Positions 6,444 through 13,303 of a stretch of DNA of 15,024 nt are shown here, one piece after another (the stretch's first letter is position 1; each line of letters opens with the position of its first letter). The notes under the pieces were generated by a model. That model saw only the letters and a list, made by a program, of their open reading frames with translations. It had not been told where the DNA came from and ran no database searches. The stretch is from an uncultured Solirubrobacteraceae bacterium (GTDB taxonomy: Bacteria > Actinomycetota > Thermoleophilia > Solirubrobacterales > Solirubrobacteraceae). The position numbers and the translations under genes are program-made. The DNA lies in contig CADCVT010000239.1 in the NCBI GenBank assembly GCA_902806215.1, positions 1 to 15,024 of the forward strand, written 5' to 3'.

Positions 6444-6474
6444 ACTCTAGCGCGAGGTGCAGCGGGTTTGTCAA
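6444..6474 (-). promoter_or_regulatory. Promoter of the cold-shock gene (TTGACA / TAGAGT)
   Basis: A perfect -35 TTGACA (6474 to 6469) and a -10 TAGAGT (6449 to 6444) are 19 nt apart, slightly wide. The -35 overlaps the TGA stop of the SDR gene. The start point would be near 6437, giving a leader of about 110 nt before the ATG at 6326. Confidence 0.6.
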
Positions 6475-7262
6475 GTGGGTTCTCCACCTGTTCGCGTCAG
6501 CGCCGCCTTGCCCGCGCTGCCGGTCGACAGCCGCCGAGCGAGCCCGGGAAGCAGCGTGCGCAGCACGACCACCGCCGCCCATGGCCGCGGGACGTAGCGC
6601 TCGGCCTTCCCGCCCGGCCCGGCCTCGACGATCGCGTCGGCGGCCTTGTCCGGCGTCGAGACCACCCAGCGGGTCGCCGCCTTCGCCGTGAGCTCGGCCG
6701 CCGGGAACCCCTCGGTGGCGATGAAGCCGGGCAGGACGAGCCCGACGTGGACCCCGTGCTCGAGCTCCTCGGCACGCAGCGCGTCGCTCCATCCCGCGAG
6801 GGCGAACTTGCTCGCCGAGTAGCCGCCGGCGCCACCGCGCGAGACGCGCCCGGCCACGCTCGAGACGTTGACGATCGAGGACGGGGCCGACGCGCGAAGC
6901 AGCGGGAGCAGCGCCTCGGTCAGCCGCAGCTGGGCGTCGAAGTTGAGCGCCATGTGGCGGCGGACGTTCTCGTAGCCGCCGTCGCCGAACGTCGAGCGCC
7001 ACGAGGACCCCGCGTTGTTGACGAGCAGGTGGAGCGTCCCGCCGTGGTGCTCCTCGACGTGCGCGCGGACCCGCGCGGGAGCGTCCTCGTCGACGAGGTC
7101 GACCGCGACGTAGGTCGTTGCGGGGCCGAGCTCGGCGGCGAGCGCGCGCAGGCGCACCTCACGGCGGGCGACGAGGACGAACCTGGCGGGGGGTTCACGA
7201 GCGAAGCCCCGAGCGTCCGCCTCGCCGATCCCGCTCGACGCGCCGGTGAGGACGGTGATCAT
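6471..7262 (-). CDS. SDR family NAD(P)-dependent oxidoreductase
   Basis: Classical short-chain dehydrogenase/reductase of 263 residues with a Rossmann fold. TGASSGIG (residues 6-13) is the nucleotide-binding turn, VDL near 54-56 follows, NNAG (82-85) is the fold-stabilising motif, Asn107 is the helix-4 catalytic Asn, Ser134/135 lies in VNVSS, and Tyr148 and Lys152 form YSASK. The ARR after the second strand (residues 32-34) favours NADP(H). The C-terminal part (LPGFIATEGFP, then KAADAIVEA, RYVPRPWA and a basic tail) resembles the DltE/YqjQ-like 'classical' branch; the substrate is unknown. The ATG at 7262 has no Shine-Dalgarno but has TAGGGT 7 nt before it. It is divergent from the phosphodiesterase gene, with 53 nt between. 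Confidence 0.92.
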   Translation of the reverse strand: MITVLTGASSGIGEADARGFAREPPARFVLVARREVRLRALAAELGPATTYVAVDLVDEDAPARVRAHVEEHHGGTLHLLVNNAGSSWRSTFGDGGYENVRRHMALNFDAQLRLTEALLPLLRASAPSSIVNVSSVAGRVSRGGAGGYSASKFALAGWSDALRAEELEHGVHVGLVLPGFIATEGFPAAELTAKAATRWVVSTPDKAADAIVEAGPGGKAERYVPRPWAAVVVLRTLLPGLARRLSTGSAGKAALTRTGGEPT

Positions 7263-7269
7263 GCGGCGG

Positions 7270-7275
7270 ACCCTA
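7270..7275 (-). promoter_or_regulatory. -10-like box (TAGGGT) 7 nt before the SDR gene
   Basis: TAGGGT on the minus strand (7275 to 7270) is followed by 7 nt and the ATG at 7262. No -35 is recognisable. Probable leaderless start. Confidence 0.45.
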
Positions 7276-7315
7276 GAGCGCGCCAGTTCCCGCCACGGGT
7301 CACGTTGGAGAGAGC

Positions 7316-8263
7316 GTGCCCCGATCGATCCTCCTCACCCTCGGCCTCCTCGCCGCCCTCGTCCTGCCGTCCGTCGCCCAGGCGAACCCGTGGCTCGAGC
7401 GCCGCGACCTGAACATCGCCCATCAGGGCGGGGAGATCGAAGCGCCGTCGAACACGATGTTCGCGCTGAAGACCGCGCAGGCGAAGGGCTCCGACGTGCT
7501 CGAGATCGACGTGCACGCGACCTCCGACGGCGAGCTCGTCGTCATCCACGACGCCACCGTCGACCGCACGACGAACGGCAAGGGCCAGGTCGACGAGATG
7601 ACGCTCACCGAGATCCAGCGGCTCGACGCGGCGCACTGGTTCGTGCCGGGCTGTGGCACGTGTCACGGCCGGCCGGCCTCCGACTACGCCTACCGCGGCC
7701 TCGCGACGGGCGACCGCAGGCTGCCGAAGGATCTGAGGAAGAAGCGCCGGTTCAGCGGCTCGGACTTCACGGTTCCGACGCTACGCGGGGTCCTCGAGAC
7801 GTTCCCCGACGAGCTCATCAACATCGAGATCAAGGCGACCGCTCCGGCGACGGCGCCGTACGAGCGCGAGCTGGCCGCGCTGCTGGCCGAGTTCGACCGC
7901 GGCGACGACACGATCGTCGTCTCGTTCACCGACAACGCGACCGAGGCGTTCAAGCTCTTCGCGCCCGCCATCAGCACCGCGGTCGGCACGGCCCAGGCCG
8001 GCCTGTTCTGGGCGAGCGCGCAGGGACCGCTCCCGGGCGCGCCGAACCCGCGCCACCAGGCGCTGCAGGTCCCGATCACGCTCAACGGCCTGACGATCGT
8101 CACGCCCGAGTTCGTCAAGCGCGCCCACGCGAACGGCCTGGCCGTCCACGTCTGGACGATCAACAAGCGTTCGGAGATGGAGTGGCTGCTCGACATCGGC
8201 GTCGACGGCGTCATGACCGACCGGCCGGCGCTGCTCGAGCAGGTGCTCGCCGAGCGCCGCTGA
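7316..8263 (+). CDS. Secreted glycerophosphodiester phosphodiesterase
   Basis: 315 residues starting at a GTG with GGAG 5 nt upstream. A signal peptide (SILLTLGLLAALVLPSVAQA, cleavage near residue 23) indicates export. The GDPD catalytic pattern follows: His36 in AHQGG, Glu42 in EAPSNT, Glu63 and Asp65 in LEIDVH, His79 in VVIHDATVDRTTNG, and Glu171/Lys173 in NIEIKA, ending with HVWTINKRSEM and GVDGVMTDRP. It should hydrolyse glycerophosphodiesters to glycerol 3-phosphate plus an alcohol outside the membrane, using a divalent metal. Odd point: in the insertion before the central barrel strands, residues 111-120 are PGCGTCHGRP, a CxxCH motif (Cys113, Cys116, His117). It may share a transcript with the downstream secreted cassette, 55 nt away, although a hairpin lies between. 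Confidence 0.93.
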   Translation: MPRSILLTLGLLAALVLPSVAQANPWLERRDLNIAHQGGEIEAPSNTMFALKTAQAKGSDVLEIDVHATSDGELVVIHDATVDRTTNGKGQVDEMTLTEIQRLDAAHWFVPGCGTCHGRPASDYAYRGLATGDRRLPKDLRKKRRFSGSDFTVPTLRGVLETFPDELINIEIKATAPATAPYERELAALLAEFDRGDDTIVVSFTDNATEAFKLFAPAISTAVGTAQAGLFWASAQGPLPGAPNPRHQALQVPITLNGLTIVTPEFVKRAHANGLAVHVWTINKRSEMEWLLDIGVDGVMTDRPALLEQVLAERR

Positions 8264-8272
8264 GAGGCGGCG

Positions 8273-8300
8273 ACGCGCTAGCGGCGCACGCCGAGCGCGT
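8273..8300 (+). terminator. GC-rich hairpin between the phosphodiesterase gene and the secreted cassette
   Basis: ACGCGCT (8273-8279) pairs with AGCGCGT (8294-8300), enclosing CGGC/GCCG with a 4-nt loop; two unpaired bases (8280-8281) bulge on one side. It begins 10 nt after the TGA. No T-run follows, so it may be a weak terminator or an mRNA-stabilising element. Confidence 0.42.
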
Positions 8301-8301
8301 T

Positions 8302-8316
8302 CGCGAAACACTCGCG
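8302..8316 (+). repeat. Short inverted repeat just before the cassette start
   Basis: CGCGA (8302-8306) and TCGCG (8312-8316) flank AACAC and end 3 nt before the GTG at 8319. TTCGCGAA at 8300-8307 is itself a perfect palindrome. It could influence initiation at a start that has no Shine-Dalgarno. Confidence 0.3.
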
Positions 8317-8318
8317 CC

Positions 8319-9236
8319 GTGCGCCACTGGTTCGCAGTTCTCGCGGTCGGGGCGTCGGTCCTCGCCGCCCCCGCGGACGCGTCCGCCCAGTTCACCGACA
8401 AGCTCTACCACGGGACGACCGCCCGCGGCGCCGAGGTCCAGCTGGTCACGTACGAGGCCGACCGCGTCGAGAGCGCGACGGTGAGGTGGACGGCCCGCTG
8501 CCGCCAGTTCGAGGAGCCCGCGGAGCTGTTCTCGACCGCCGAGGTGCTGCCGCGCACGTCGGACCGGCGCGAGTTCTCGGTGGTGACCACCTCGAGGCTC
8601 GACAGCGACGACGTGCGGCTGCGCTCGCCGGCGACCGCGAAGGTCGAGCTCGCGCTGACCGGCCGGCGCCGGCGCGTGCCGGGCCGGCCCGGCGCGGAGT
8701 CGTGGATCGGGACCGTCGAGGCGACGATCGAGATCCGCGCGGACGCCAGGCCGAACCGTCTGCTCGAGCGCTGCGGCATGCGCAGGACCGCCGTCCGCGT
8801 CTGGCGCGAGGGACTCGGCACCGGCACCTGGGCGATGAACGGCGATCCCGGCGAGACGCTGCTCGACGGCAGGCCGCGGTCCTTCGACCGCACGAACTCG
8901 ACGATGGTCGCCTACGGGAACCGTGAGGAGATCACCGTCGCGGTGGAGAGCGGCGTCGACGACTGGTTCGCGTCGTTCACGGCACCCGAGAACGGGGCGC
9001 TCGTGAAGGGTGCTCGGTACACCGTCTCGCGCGACGCCATCGGGCCGCCGGAGCCCGCGCGGATGCGCCTGAGCTCGTCGGCACCCAGATGCAACGGACA
9101 CTCCGGCGAGTTCACCGTCAACGATGCCCGATACAACGAACGTGGCCGCCTGCGGTCGCTCCGGCTGAGCTTCGTGCACTTCTGCGACACGACCCCGGCC
9201 CTGCGCGGGACGCTCGCGTGGCGAGCGTCGCGGTGA
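8319..9236 (+). CDS. Secreted four-cysteine beta-rich protein, cassette gene 1
   Basis: 305 residues with a signal peptide (VLAVGASVLAAPADASA, cleavage before Gln24). Two domains are suggested. Residues about 28-165 are strand-rich, with Cys61 in TVRWTARC, a SWIGTVEATIEIRA strand pair, and Cys152 in LLERCGMR. The second part, 217-305 (FTAPENGALVKGARYTVSRD, Cys258, FTVNDARYNERG, Cys289 in SFVHFC, then RGTLAW), resembles a C-terminal beta domain found in many secreted bacterial proteins, typically '..PG.Y..... C....G.F.V.....  .G.....F..HC......RG.i.Y'. No enzyme motif, lipobox or LPXTG is visible. The function is unknown; an extracellular or envelope role is inferred. The GTG start is followed at once by the signal peptide. 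It is the first of three related genes. Confidence 0.78.
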   Translation: MRHWFAVLAVGASVLAAPADASAQFTDKLYHGTTARGAEVQLVTYEADRVESATVRWTARCRQFEEPAELFSTAEVLPRTSDRREFSVVTTSRLDSDDVRLRSPATAKVELALTGRRRRVPGRPGAESWIGTVEATIEIRADARPNRLLERCGMRRTAVRVWREGLGTGTWAMNGDPGETLLDGRPRSFDRTNSTMVAYGNREEITVAVESGVDDWFASFTAPENGALVKGARYTVSRDAIGPPEPARMRLSSSAPRCNGHSGEFTVNDARYNERGRLRSLRLSFVHFCDTTPALRGTLAWRASR

Positions 9237-10132
9237 ACGGCCGGCGGCTCGCGGTAGCCGCCGTGGCGATGGTCGCCGCGCTCGCTGCGGCGTCACCCGC
9301 CGAGGCCCAGTTCCTGGACCGCGACAGCCCGATCTTCCGGGGGGTGACGGGGCAGAACCGCGACGTCCGGTTCCTCGCGGACGTGGGCGGCCGCGTCGGT
9401 GACCTGACGATCGACTGGGACGCACGCTGCCGCAACGGCACGCGGTTCGCGCCGCAGACCACGGTGTTCGACGCGCCGCCCGAGGGCGCCGGGCGCGAGG
9501 TCGTCGAAGGCGTGGGCCGCTACCGGATCGCCGAGCGCGGCGGGCGGATCGCGCGGGTCACGGTCGTGATCGCCGGTCGGCGCAGCGGACCGGCCGGCGA
9601 CTTCGTCGCGCAGTCGTGGACCGGCACGCTCCGCGTCCGGGCGGAGATGCGGCGGTACGGGCGTCTCACCGACCGCTGCACCCTGCGGACCCGGTGGCGC
9701 GCCCGCGCCGAGGGCTTCGGAGCCGGGACCTGGGACATGGTCCCCGACACGCCGCCCGAGGGCAGCCCCGGCCCGTGGCGGCACGAGCCGGCGACCGCGA
9801 CGACCGCGGCCGCCGGCACGCGCGACGCCGTCTCGGTCGTCTCCCAGTCTGCGGAGGGCGGTCGGTGGTACGGATCGTTCCGCGCGCCGGCGCTCAACCG
9901 TCTCGAGCCGGGCCGCACGTACATGCCGAGCCGCGACGTCGAGGGCGCGGCGTCGATGTCCGTCACGACGACCGTGCCGAACGAGTGCGAGCTCGAACAG
10001 AGCTTCACGATCGAGCGGATCGCCTTCGACCGCCTCAAGCGCCTTGCGTCGCTGCGCGTGTCGTTCGTGCAGAGCTGCGGCGAGGGGCGCTCGCGCTGGC
10101 GCGGCGTGATCGACTGGACCGCTGCGCGGTGA
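9233..10132 (+). CDS. Secreted four-cysteine beta-rich protein, cassette gene 2
   Basis: 299 residues if started at the GTG at 9233, which overlaps the TGA of gene 1 (GTGA), a coupled start; the signal peptide (AVAAVAMVAALAAASPAEA, cleavage before Gln26) then begins within ten residues. The upstream in-frame ATG at 9089 only adds gene 1's shadow. It is a clear paralogue of gene 1: Cys66 in IDWDARC matches TVRWTARC, SWTGTLRVRAEM matches SWIGTVEATIEI, Cys149 in TDRC matches Cys152, GFGAGTWDM matches GLGTGTWAM, and the C-terminal domain has SFRAPALNRLEPGRTYMPSRD, Cys252, Cys282 and a closing RGVIDWTAAR. The function is unknown; it is predicted to be extracellular with two disulphides. Confidence 0.8.
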   Translation: MNGRRLAVAAVAMVAALAAASPAEAQFLDRDSPIFRGVTGQNRDVRFLADVGGRVGDLTIDWDARCRNGTRFAPQTTVFDAPPEGAGREVVEGVGRYRIAERGGRIARVTVVIAGRRSGPAGDFVAQSWTGTLRVRAEMRRYGRLTDRCTLRTRWRARAEGFGAGTWDMVPDTPPEGSPGPWRHEPATATTAAAGTRDAVSVVSQSAEGGRWYGSFRAPALNRLEPGRTYMPSRDVEGAASMSVTTTVPNECELEQSFTIERIAFDRLKRLASLRVSFVQSCGEGRSRWRGVIDWTAAR

Positions 10133-11010
10133 GGCGGATCGCGCTGGCGGCGCTCGGGGTGGCCGCGAGCCTCGCGACGGCGGACTCTGCGTCCGCCCAG
10201 GGGGAGCCGGAGGCGCCGCCGATCCTCGCCTCGAGCTACGGCGGCGGTTGGGCCGGCCGGACGCAGCAGCTGTGGCTGCGCGCGGAGCCCGCCGAGGGTG
10301 GCCAGGCGCTCCAGCGGGTCTTCGGCCTCGCCGACACGCCGTGCGGGACGCTCAGCTTCACCGCCGACGCGGTGCCGGCCCCCGGCGGGGCGTTCGACAC
10401 CTCCGGCCGCACGCGCGACGCGACGGTCCTCGCGTCGTGGCGGCTGCGTGGGACCATCGCCGGCGCGGAGGGCCGCGGCACGCTCGAGGCGAACGTCCAG
10501 ACGAGACGCCGCGGGCGCACGGTCCGCCGCTGCAAGGTCCAGGCCCGGCCGTGGGTGCTCGCGACCGGCAGCCGGACGATCAGGCCGGCGACGGCGCTCG
10601 AGTGGCCGCCCGTCTCGTCGCGCTGGAACGGCACGACCGACGGCAAGGGGATCTTCTCGCTGCTGATGGGCTCCAGCCGGCGGCGCATCGACCGTGTCCT
10701 CGTCGGCGTGGACATGACGTTCTGCCCGCGGCGCAGGCCCGACCGGCTGTGGGTGGTCCTGCGGGACGTGCGCGTCGACGAGCAGCGCCAGTTCCGGACC
10801 ATCGAGCGGTTCGTCCTGCGCGAGGGCGGCGTCGTGCGGCGCCTCCGGGTCGCGCTGACGGGATCGTTCGACCTCTACGAGCTCGAGGCGTCCGTGGACC
10901 TGCGCGAGGTGACGCGCCGCGCCGCTACCGGCGCGCTCGTCTCGGCCTGCCAGACCGGCTCGCTGTCGGTGGAGGCCGCGCAGATGGGCGCGACCTCCGC
11001 CTCCGGCTAG
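10129..11010 (+). CDS. Secreted four-cysteine beta-rich protein, cassette gene 3 (variant C-terminus)
   Basis: 293 residues from the GTG at 10129, again overlapping the previous TGA as GTGA. The signal peptide is IALAALGVAASLATADSASA, cleavage before Gln24. Its first domain has the cassette pattern (Cys72 before GTLSFTAD, ASWRLRGTIAGAEGRGTLEA, basic turn, Cys135). The second half lacks the '..PG.Y..' domain of genes 1 and 2. It reads instead like another copy of the first-domain pattern: VGVDMTFC199, VLREGGVVRRLRVALTGSF, ELEASVDLRE, then VSAC274 QTGSLSVEA. Four cysteines again suggest two disulphides. It ends in a TAG that lies in a CTAG shared with the stop of the convergent transporter gene. 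The function is unknown. Confidence 0.75.
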   Translation: MRRIALAALGVAASLATADSASAQGEPEAPPILASSYGGGWAGRTQQLWLRAEPAEGGQALQRVFGLADTPCGTLSFTADAVPAPGGAFDTSGRTRDATVLASWRLRGTIAGAEGRGTLEANVQTRRRGRTVRRCKVQARPWVLATGSRTIRPATALEWPPVSSRWNGTTDGKGIFSLLMGSSRRRIDRVLVGVDMTFCPRRRPDRLWVVLRDVRVDEQRQFRTIERFVLREGGVVRRLRVALTGSFDLYELEASVDLREVTRRAATGALVSACQTGSLSVEAAQMGATSASG

Positions 11011-13208
11011 GGCACGAGGGGCCGCTCGGGCAGCGGCATCGGGTCGATCGGCATCGGCGGACGCTCGTCGTCGACCGACTCGCCGATCGCCCGGGTGCCG
11101 CCCTTCGCGGTCGACGGCCACCACACGCGGTCGCCCAGCAGTTCGACCGCCGCGGGCACCATCACCGTCCGCACGACGAACGTGTCGAGCAGGATGCCGA
11201 CCGCGACCATGAACCCGATGTTGAACGCGAAGGTCACCGGCAGCGTCATCAGCACCGAGAACGTGCCGGCGAGGACGATCCCCGCGCTCGTGATGACCGG
11301 GCCGGTGGCCGCGAGTGCTCGCAGCGTCCCCTCGCGCGTGCCGTGCACGCGCGCCTCCTCGCGCACGCGGCTCATCAGGAAGATCGTGTAGTCGATCCCC
11401 AGCGCCACGAGGAAGATGAACGCGTAGGTCGGCAGCGACGCGTCGACGCCCGCGTTGCCCTGCACCTCGATGAAGAAGAAGATCGAGAGCCCCAGCGTGC
11501 CGAGGAACGAGATCACCACCGACGCGATCAGGACCAGCGGCGCGACGAGGGCCTGCAGCAGGATCGCGAGGATGATGGCGATGACGAGCAGGGCGACCGG
11601 CACGATGATGCGCAGGTCGCGCTCGTTGGCCGCGTTGATGTCGGCGGTGACGGCGCTGCCCGCGCCGACGAGCGCCTCGCCGCCGGGGCCGAGGTCGTCG
11701 AGCCGCTCGCGCAGAGGTTCGACGCGCGCGATCGCCGCGTCGGTCGACGGATCGTCCTCGAACGTCACGTCGAGCCGGCCGACCTGACCGTCGCGCGAGC
11801 GCTGGACGGCCGGGCTGACCGACGCAACCCCGCCGAGGCTCGTGACCCGCTCGCGGACCGCCTCGACGTCGGCGTCGGTGACCTCGGCCCCGTCGCGCTT
11901 GATGAGGATCGCGGTCGGGCTGAGCGCGCCCGACGGGAACGACTCGCCGAGCACGGCGAAGCCGTCGACGCTCTCGACCGGGTCGTTGAAGAACCCGCTG
12001 ATCGAGTAGTCCTCCTTGTAGCTCGTCAGCCCGAGCGCGAACGCCCCGAACATCACGAGCGTCGCGGTCAGCGCCAGAGCCGGACGCTTGAGGACCCGGT
12101 CTCCCACCTTGCGCCAGACGCCCTGTCGCGCGACGAGCTCGAGGCCGGGAGCGTACGCAACGGTCGACCGGCGCGGCCAGAACCCGTTGCGCCCGAAGAT
12201 CGTCAGCAGTGCCGGCAGCAGGGTCAGGCCCGCGAGGAGGACGGTTCCCACGCCGATCGCCGAGGTCACGCCCATCGCGTTGGTCGAGCCCGCGTCGGCG
12301 AGCAGCAGGACGAGCATCGCCGCCATCACCGTGCAGCCACTGGCGATCAGCGCGGGACCGGCACGACGCACCGCGCGCTCCATCGCGAGATGCTTGTCCT
12401 GGACCGCATGGAGCTCCTCGCGGTATCGACTCACCAGCAGCAGGCAGTAGTCGGTGCCCACGCCGAACATGAGGACGAGCAGGATCTGCGTGCCGCTCGA
12501 GCTGATGTCACCCGCGACCTTCGCGTACCCGTAGATGAGCGCATTGGCGACGAACGAGGCGCCGAGGACGACGACGAGTGGGATCACCGCGATGATCAGC
12601 GACCGGTAGATCAGCAGGAGCAGGACCAGCACGAGGATCACGGTTGCCGCGAGCAGCTTGAAGTCGAAGTCCGCGAAGACCTCCTCGAAGTCGGCGTTGA
12701 GGCCGAGGACTCCGGTGACGTACACGGACAGGCCGCCCGGGCGCTCGCCGCTGCCGATCGCCTCGCGGGCGTCCTTGCCCCAGCCGCCGATGTCCTCGAA
12801 CTGCAGCGGGATGGTGACCGCCGTGTAGGCCGTGTCGCCCTTCTCGGACACGAGCTCGGCCGGCGCGCCCGCGGCGAACGGCACGACCGGATCGCCGATG
12901 ACCGGGATCTCGTCCTTGACCTTGGCCGCGTCTGCGGCGATCTTCTGCTTGTCGGCGTCGGTGAGGCCACCGTCGCGCTGGTAGAGGATCAGTCCGGTGG
13001 CTGTCTCGCCGCTCGCGAAGCGCTTGTCGAGGAGCCGCTGGACCTCCGTCGACTCCGCGCTGCCAGGAAGGAAGCTCGTGGTGCTGTCGCTCGTGACGTC
13101 GGCGAGCTTCGCGCCGATCGGCCCGGCGACGACGAGGAGCACGAGCCAGATCAGAACGACGTACCACTTGGTGCGACGACCGGTGACGAAACGAGCGAGA
13201 GAAGCCAT
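11007..13208 (-). CDS. MMPL family transporter (RND superfamily)
   Basis: 733 residues with the full 12-helix MMPL/YdfJ-type layout. TM1 is at about 15-37, followed by an extracytoplasmic loop (38-182). A helix bundle at 183-340 contains the Asp-Tyr pair in FGVGTDYCLLLVSRYREE (Asp253, Tyr254). Then come a helix at about 376-396, a second external loop (397-530), and a second bundle with ALGIDYTIFLMSRVREE (Asp606, Tyr607). These Asp-Tyr pairs carry the proton relay of MmpL proteins. Such proteins export lipids or lipophilic compounds using the proton gradient. The Pro-rich tail (PPMPIDPMPLPERPLVP) ends in the CTAG shared with the convergent gene. The ATG at 13208 has TTGCCG-17 nt-TAGGTT ahead of it, and an inverted repeat covers the start. 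The substrate is unknown. Confidence 0.94.
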   Translation of the reverse strand: MASLARFVTGRRTKWYVVLIWLVLLVVAGPIGAKLADVTSDSTTSFLPGSAESTEVQRLLDKRFASGETATGLILYQRDGGLTDADKQKIAADAAKVKDEIPVIGDPVVPFAAGAPAELVSEKGDTAYTAVTIPLQFEDIGGWGKDAREAIGSGERPGGLSVYVTGVLGLNADFEEVFADFDFKLLAATVILVLVLLLLIYRSLIIAVIPLVVVLGASFVANALIYGYAKVAGDISSSGTQILLVLMFGVGTDYCLLLVSRYREELHAVQDKHLAMERAVRRAGPALIASGCTVMAAMLVLLLADAGSTNAMGVTSAIGVGTVLLAGLTLLPALLTIFGRNGFWPRRSTVAYAPGLELVARQGVWRKVGDRVLKRPALALTATLVMFGAFALGLTSYKEDYSISGFFNDPVESVDGFAVLGESFPSGALSPTAILIKRDGAEVTDADVEAVRERVTSLGGVASVSPAVQRSRDGQVGRLDVTFEDDPSTDAAIARVEPLRERLDDLGPGGEALVGAGSAVTADINAANERDLRIIVPVALLVIAIILAILLQALVAPLVLIASVVISFLGTLGLSIFFFIEVQGNAGVDASLPTYAFIFLVALGIDYTIFLMSRVREEARVHGTREGTLRALAATGPVITSAGIVLAGTFSVLMTLPVTFAFNIGFMVAVGILLDTFVVRTVMVPAAVELLGDRVWWPSTAKGGTRAIGESVDDERPPMPIDPMPLPERPLVP

Positions 13209-13225
13209 AGGCGTCCGAACCTATG
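13206..13225. promoter_or_regulatory. Inverted repeat over the MMPL start region (candidate operator)
   Basis: CATAGG (13206-13211) and CCTATG (13220-13225) are perfect reverse complements 8 nt apart. One arm contains the MMPL start codon and the other overlaps its -10 box. Placement over the presumed start point suits a repressor site, but no regulator gene is in the window. Confidence 0.4.
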
Positions 13226-13246
13226 TGGCACACCGGCGCTCGGCAA
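13218..13246 (-). promoter_or_regulatory. Promoter of the MMPL gene (TTGCCG / TAGGTT)
   Basis: -35 TTGCCG (13246 to 13241), 17-nt spacer, -10 TAGGTT (13223 to 13218), then 9 nt to the ATG at 13208. The transcript would start at or within a few bases of the ATG. No Shine-Dalgarno precedes the start. Confidence 0.55.
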
Positions 13247-13290
13247 GTGGGGTTAGCACGACCATTACGAATGGGCGGCATGAGCCGTCC

Positions 13291-13296
13291 TACTGT
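13291..13296 (+). promoter_or_regulatory. -10-like box (TACTGT) 7 nt before the LLM oxidoreductase GTG
   Basis: TACTGT ends 7 nt before the GTG at 13304, with no Shine-Dalgarno between. The upstream ATG at 13280 is an alternative start, in which case this box would lie inside the gene and mean nothing. Confidence 0.38.
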
Positions 13297-13303
13297 GACC
13301 GGG

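Noticed and set aside
9520..11124. A 534-codon minus-strand frame opposite the secreted cassette
   Set aside because: Low-complexity translation, and it crosses several gene boundaries. The plus-strand genes have signal peptides, paired cysteines and coupled starts.
10248..13256. A 1002-codon plus-strand open frame opposite the MMPL gene
   Set aside because: The translation is monotonous Arg/Asp/Glu/His-rich sequence, the mirror of a G+C-rich gene. The minus strand carries a full MMPL protein with 12 helices and conserved motifs.
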